Shown here piece after piece: positions 61,135 through 64,000 of a stretch of 64,000 nucleotides of DNA; the first letter of the stretch is position 1, and each line of letters starts with the position of its first letter. A program made the translations under genes and the position numbers. The notes beneath the pieces were generated by a model. It was not told where the DNA came from. It was given only the letters and a program-made list of their open reading frames with translations, and made no database searches. Source of the DNA: Allocoleopsis franciscana PCC 7113 (GTDB taxonomy: Bacteria > Cyanobacteriota > Cyanobacteriia > Cyanobacteriales > Coleofasciculaceae); NCBI RefSeq assembly GCF_000317515.1, contig NC_019738.1, forward strand, positions 2,407,224-2,471,223, read 5' to 3'.

Positions 61135-61167
61135 TTGAGCTGAGTAGAGTTGGCTAAACTCAAATTT

Positions 61168-61623
61168 ATGGATTCCAAACCTGTTGACACGATTGGTTCC
61201 GGAGAACATTTAACGCTACCGGAACCCGATCCAGACAATATAACGGTTTTAACGCGCAACCTGCCTAACACGCCTATTCTTCCTTGGAATCATTACGATT
61301 CCCCTTGGAGTGAGCCAGAAGCGGAGACAACTGAGCCAGAGTCAGAAGCTGATAACTCTGAGCTAGACACAGAGAATCTCGTTCAAACTGAGAATCTGGA
61401 GGAATCGGATAGTACGCAGGCAAGTGTCTCAGAGGGGGTTGAACTCGATGGTGAGTTAGATCCGGCACAGAGCATTACCCCAGAGGTTACTGTTGAGGGT
61501 GAGTTAGATCCGGCACAGAGCATTACCCCAGAGGTTGCTGTTGAGAGTGAGTTTAATGCTCAGCGATTAATCGCCTTGCTCGATCTACCTGAGGAAACCC
61601 CAACCGATGAACTCACTGGCTAG
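61168..61623 (+). CDS. Acidic low-complexity protein with internal duplication
   Basis: From ATG 61168 the protein has 151 residues with a very high Glu/Asp content. The N-terminus DPDNITVLTRNLPNTPILPW is more ordered. A 16-residue unit (GELDPAQSITPEVTVE) is tandemly repeated, encoded by a 48-bp exact duplication with one change. The end, FNAQRLIALLDLPEETPTDEL, is helical. No family recognised. A TTG at 61150 is an alternative start. Confidence 0.6.
   Translation: MDSKPVDTIGSGEHLTLPEPDPDNITVLTRNLPNTPILPWNHYDSPWSEPEAETTEPESEADNSELDTENLVQTENLEESDSTQASVSEGVELDGELDPAQSITPEVTVEGELDPAQSITPEVAVESEFNAQRLIALLDLPEETPTDELTG
61450..61545 (+). repeat. 48-bp tandem duplication
   Basis: Units 61450-61497 and 61498-61545 differ by one base (ACTGTTGAG versus GCTGTTGAG). 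The near identity means the duplication is recent. Confidence 0.92.
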
Positions 61624-61677
61624 GAGACTTTTAACCCAATCGGGTAATAATTGATCTGCGCCCATCTCCATTTGTTT

Positions 61678-62097
61678 ATGACTCAATACCAACAACTTCT
61701 GAGAATACAAACCACTGGCAAATCGTTCTCCCCAATTACCTCGAAAGTGCAATCGGTTGTTGCTGAGTCAGGTATCGACACTGGACTGTGTACAATTTTC
61801 TTACGCCATACTTCTGCTAGCCTGGTGATTCAAGAAAATGCAGACCCGGATGTGCTGAAAGATTTATCCAATTTTTTTGCCAAATTAGTGCCAGAAGATG
61901 GTAAAAGCTATATCCATGACGCAGAAGGGCCTGATGATATGCCGGCTCACATCCGCACAGCTCTCACCAAGACATCAGAACAAATTCCCATTGCTCGTGG
62001 CAGATTGCTGTTAGGAACCTGGCAGGGAATTTATCTTTGGGAACATCGGCGACAAAATCATCACCGTGAAGTGGTAGTTCACATCACAGGCAACTAA
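61678..62097 (+). CDS. YjbQ family protein (secondary thiamine-phosphate synthase-like)
   Basis: From ATG 61678 the 139-residue protein contains GLCTIFLRHTSASLVIQENAD and ARGRLLLGTWQGIYLWEHRR, the conserved His-containing motifs of the UPF0047/YjbQ family. Members show weak thiamine-phosphate synthase activity in E. coli, but the true role is unknown. The length matches the family (~140). It is convergent with the glycosyltransferase gene that follows. Confidence 0.92.
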   Translation: MTQYQQLLRIQTTGKSFSPITSKVQSVVAESGIDTGLCTIFLRHTSASLVIQENADPDVLKDLSNFFAKLVPEDGKSYIHDAEGPDDMPAHIRTALTKTSEQIPIARGRLLLGTWQGIYLWEHRRQNHHREVVVHITGN

Positions 62098-62145
62098 TTG
62101 GGTTGGCGATTTTATAGAGATAGGAAAATAGAAGATTCTCCCAAC

Positions 62146-63030
62146 CTATCCATATCGCATGTCTTCTGTGGGAGGCTTGGCGTTGGAAGGATTGAAATAG
62201 ACGACTTTAAAAAACTGCAAAATAAATAACGAGATATAGAGAGGATTTAAGAAAACATACCGCCGCCACAAACGAGTCGGTTCTTGCATCAGCCGATAAA
62301 ACCACTCCAAACCCCAGCGCTGCATAAAAGCGGGTGCTTGTGAGATTCGCCCCGCATGGAAATCAAAAGCAGCACCCACTGCCATCACGGGCATGGGTAA
62401 ATCTTGGCTGTATTCATACACCCATACTTCTTGCCTGGGGCACCCCAAACCCGCAAATACCATCGAGGCACCACTTTGACGAATCTGTTCTACGATTTGC
62501 TGTTTTTCTTCAGTCGAGACTTGGCGGAAGCGAGAGGGCTGAGAACCGGCGATGATTAATTTGGGGAAGCGATCGCAAAGATTCTTGATCAGAGATTCCA
62601 GTATTTCAGGACGACTGCCATACAGATAAATCGGCAATCCTTCTTGAGCGGCACGTTCACAAATTTGTAGCATCAAGACCGGGCCACAAACGCGATCGGG
62701 AAGTTTAAGTTTATATAACAAATTGAGTGCCCAACGCACTGGTTGCCCATCCGGACAGACGAGATCCAAACGATTGAGACGATAGCGATGGGTTTCATCG
62801 AGAACTCCCGTCATCACGCCATGAACGGCTAGGGCTGAAACCGATAGCTTTTTCCCCTGACGAGCTGCTGCAATGATTTTATGGACGGCAGCCTCATAAT
62901 TCACTGCATCGACCCGAACTCCAAGAACGTTGCGTTTGCCTTGATCAAGCGCTGCAATGGTTTTCGGGTCTAACTGGGTAGATTCTTGTTGATTCACCAA
63001 AATATTCGGATTACCTGCATTGGTCATCAT
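62146..63030 (-). CDS. WecB/TagA/CpsF family glycosyltransferase
   Basis: From ATG 63030, preceded by AAAGGGG and overlapping the TGA of the upstream epimerase (ATGATGA), the protein has 294 residues. The GT26 landmarks are [39 protein letters not shown] and [14 protein letters not shown], then [31 protein letters not shown]. These enzymes transfer an N-acetylaminosugar to a lipid-linked sugar in exopolysaccharide or teichoic-acid-like synthesis; a C-terminal hydrophobic stretch ([19 protein letters not shown]) may dock on the membrane. An upstream ATG 63048 is less likely. Confidence 0.92.
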   Translation of the reverse strand: MMTNAGNPNILVNQQESTQLDPKTIAALDQGKRNVLGVRVDAVNYEAAVHKIIAAARQGKKLSVSALAVHGVMTGVLDETHRYRLNRLDLVCPDGQPVRWALNLLYKLKLPDRVCGPVLMLQICERAAQEGLPIYLYGSRPEILESLIKNLCDRFPKLIIAGSQPSRFRQVSTEEKQQIVEQIRQSGASMVFAGLGCPRQEVWVYEYSQDLPMPVMAVGAAFDFHAGRISQAPAFMQRWGLEWFYRLMQEPTRLWRRYVFLNPLYISLFILQFFKVVYFNPSNAKPPTEDMRYG

Positions 63031-64000
63031 AGTGCCCCTTTCTTCCATCGGTCATAGTTACAGTCGTAAATTTCCTGCAATATCTGCGGGACGTTGTACT
63101 TTAACTTCCAGTTTGGATAGTGTTGAGAAAATTTGTGATTATTGCTAATCCACCAAATATGATCGCCAATGCGGTTTTGATCAGAGTAAGTCCACTTCAT
63201 TTCTCGTGCAACTATCTTTTGACATATTTCAATCGCTTCTAACATAGAGCAATTGCTGTAGCGACCACCACCCGTGTTATACACCTCTGCCACTCGAGGT
63301 GCTTTAAAAAATTCATAGAAGGCTTGAATTAGGTCAGCGCTATGAATATTATCGCGGACTTGTTTCCCTCTATAACCATAAACCGTATAGGGCGTGCCGA
63401 TCACTGCACATTTCATTAAATAAGCCAAAAAGCCGTGTAATTGAGTCCCAGAATGATTCGGACCGGTGAGACATCCCCCTCGAAAGCAAGCGGTACGTAG
63501 CCCAAAATAGCGCCCATATTCTTGAACTAAAATATCTGCTGCAACTTTGGAGGCACCAAATAAACTATGGAGGGTTTGATCGATCGACATATCCTCTCGT
63601 ATCCCCGATTTGTACGTATGATTGGGGTCAATTTCCCAACGAGTTTCGAGTTCAACAAGAGGCAATCGATTGGGTGTATCCCCGTATACTTTATTAGTGG
63701 AAGTGAAAATAAAAGCAGCGTCAGGACAGTATTGACGAGTTACCTCTAAGAGATTGAGAGTCCCATTCGCATTGACAGAAAAATCCATCATCGGATCGCG
63801 TGCCGCCCAATCGTGGGAAGGTTGAGCAGCCGTATGAATAATCAGGACGATATTAGAAGCATATTTCCTAAAAATTTGGGTAATTGTTTCATTGTCTCGA
63901 ATATCCACCTCTAGGTGAGTATATTGTGTTCCTAGCGTTTTTTCTAGGCGTTGTCGATTCCAAGTTGTAGAGGCGTCCTCACCAAAAAATACGCGACGCA
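63027..64000 (-). CDS. NAD-dependent epimerase/dehydratase, CDP-paratose 2-epimerase-like, 5' end outside the window
   Basis: The frame continues without a stop to the right edge, so the N-terminal Rossmann glycine motif is missing. Visible (324 residues): [20 protein letters not shown], the Ser of [50 protein letters not shown] and [11 protein letters not shown]. These blocks match extended SDR sugar epimerases close to tyvelose/CDP-paratose 2-epimerases. The canonical YxxxK is FGASK, with Phe in place of Tyr by a direct reading. It is co-transcribed with the WecB-type transferase, pointing to a surface polysaccharide. Confidence 0.85.
   Translation of the reverse strand, partial: RRVFFGEDASTTWNRQRLEKTLGTQYTHLEVDIRDNETITQIFRKYASNIVLIIHTAAQPSHDWAARDPMMDFSVNANGTLNLLEVTRQYCPDAAFIFTSTNKVYGDTPNRLPLVELETRWEIDPNHTYKSGIREDMSIDQTLHSLFGASKVAADILVQEYGRYFGLRTACFRGGCLTGPNHSGTQLHGFLAYLMKCAVIGTPYTVYGYRGKQVRDNIHSADLIQAFYEFFKAPRVAEVYNTGGGRYSNCSMLEAIEICQKIVAREMKWTYSDQNRIGDHIWWISNNHKFSQHYPNWKLKYNVPQILQEIYDCNYDRWKKGAL

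Overview
The window comes from a filamentous, non-picocyanobacterial cyanobacterium. Evidence: very frequent HIP1 octamers (GCGATCGC); phylloquinone genes of cyanobacterial type, including the phytyltransferase MenA; many families largely confined to cyanobacteria (DUF1816, DUF4058, DUF6887/6888, DUF7219, Uma2); short tandem heptamers of the STRR kind; and a large signalling and secondary-metabolite gene load. A Coleofasciculus/Microcoleus/Allocoleopsis-like organism would fit, but no marker gene is present to settle the genus. I see no rRNA, tRNA, CRISPR array or transposase gene.

Layout. 0-2.5 kb: end of an XRE regulator, a DUF6888/DUF6887 gene pair, a run of palindromes, a CadC/AztR-type metal repressor with a probable operator, a minimal CDF metal transporter and a MITE-like repeat. 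2.5-11.3 kb: an SLC5-type symporter with its DUF4212 subunit, a large secreted filamentous-haemagglutinin-like protein with a Pro-Thr stalk, chromate transporter ChrA, MgtC and small cyanobacterial proteins. 11.7-47.9 kb: the phylloquinone genes menD, then menF and menA-menC-menE, with three separate one-module NRPS genes lying among them at 13.8, 21.1 and 38.4 kb. Between the NRPS genes are two gene-flux islands of toxin-antitoxin and nuclease genes and fragments (18.7-21.0 and 33.3-38.2 kb) and an intact signalling operon (26.0-33.3 kb). 47.8-57.1 kb: a CHASE4-HAMP adenylate cyclase, a CaCA-family membrane protein lacking both key glutamates, a 1392-residue hybrid kinase with an ethylene-receptor-type sensor domain, an aldo/keto reductase and an ABC-2 permease. 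57.3-64 kb: a truncated response regulator, conserved cyanobacterial proteins, a glycosyltransferase, a YjbQ protein, and an exopolysaccharide-type pair (WecB/TagA/CpsF transferase and a sugar-nucleotide epimerase running off the end).

How the genes work together. MenF, MenD, MenC and MenE carry chorismate through isochorismate and SEPHCHC to o-succinylbenzoate and its CoA ester; MenA later adds the phytyl chain. The three NRPS proteins read as C-A-PCP, TubC-C-A(N-MT)-PCP and C-A-PCP-TE. By the Stachelhaus positions I extracted, they would add a branched aliphatic residue, N-methyl-leucine and probably an aromatic residue before thioesterase release, giving an acylated tripeptide-sized product. 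The 26-33 kb operon has every part of a partner-switching circuit (SpoIIE-type phosphatase, GHKL serine kinase-like protein, STAS antagonist), plus a PAS protein, a MinD-like ATPase and a polyferredoxin-like membrane protein.

The most unusual general feature is repeat invasion of coding sequence. Palindromic repeats or TAATGGG-type heptamers sit in frame inside menD (twice), menE, all three NRPS genes and the hybrid kinase. The most interesting uncharacterised candidates are the two-gene unit at 35.4-36.7 kb, which encodes a protein with a glycine-rich hydrophobic hairpin flanked by helices, and the split Mrr-like nuclease gene at 19.5-20.5 kb.
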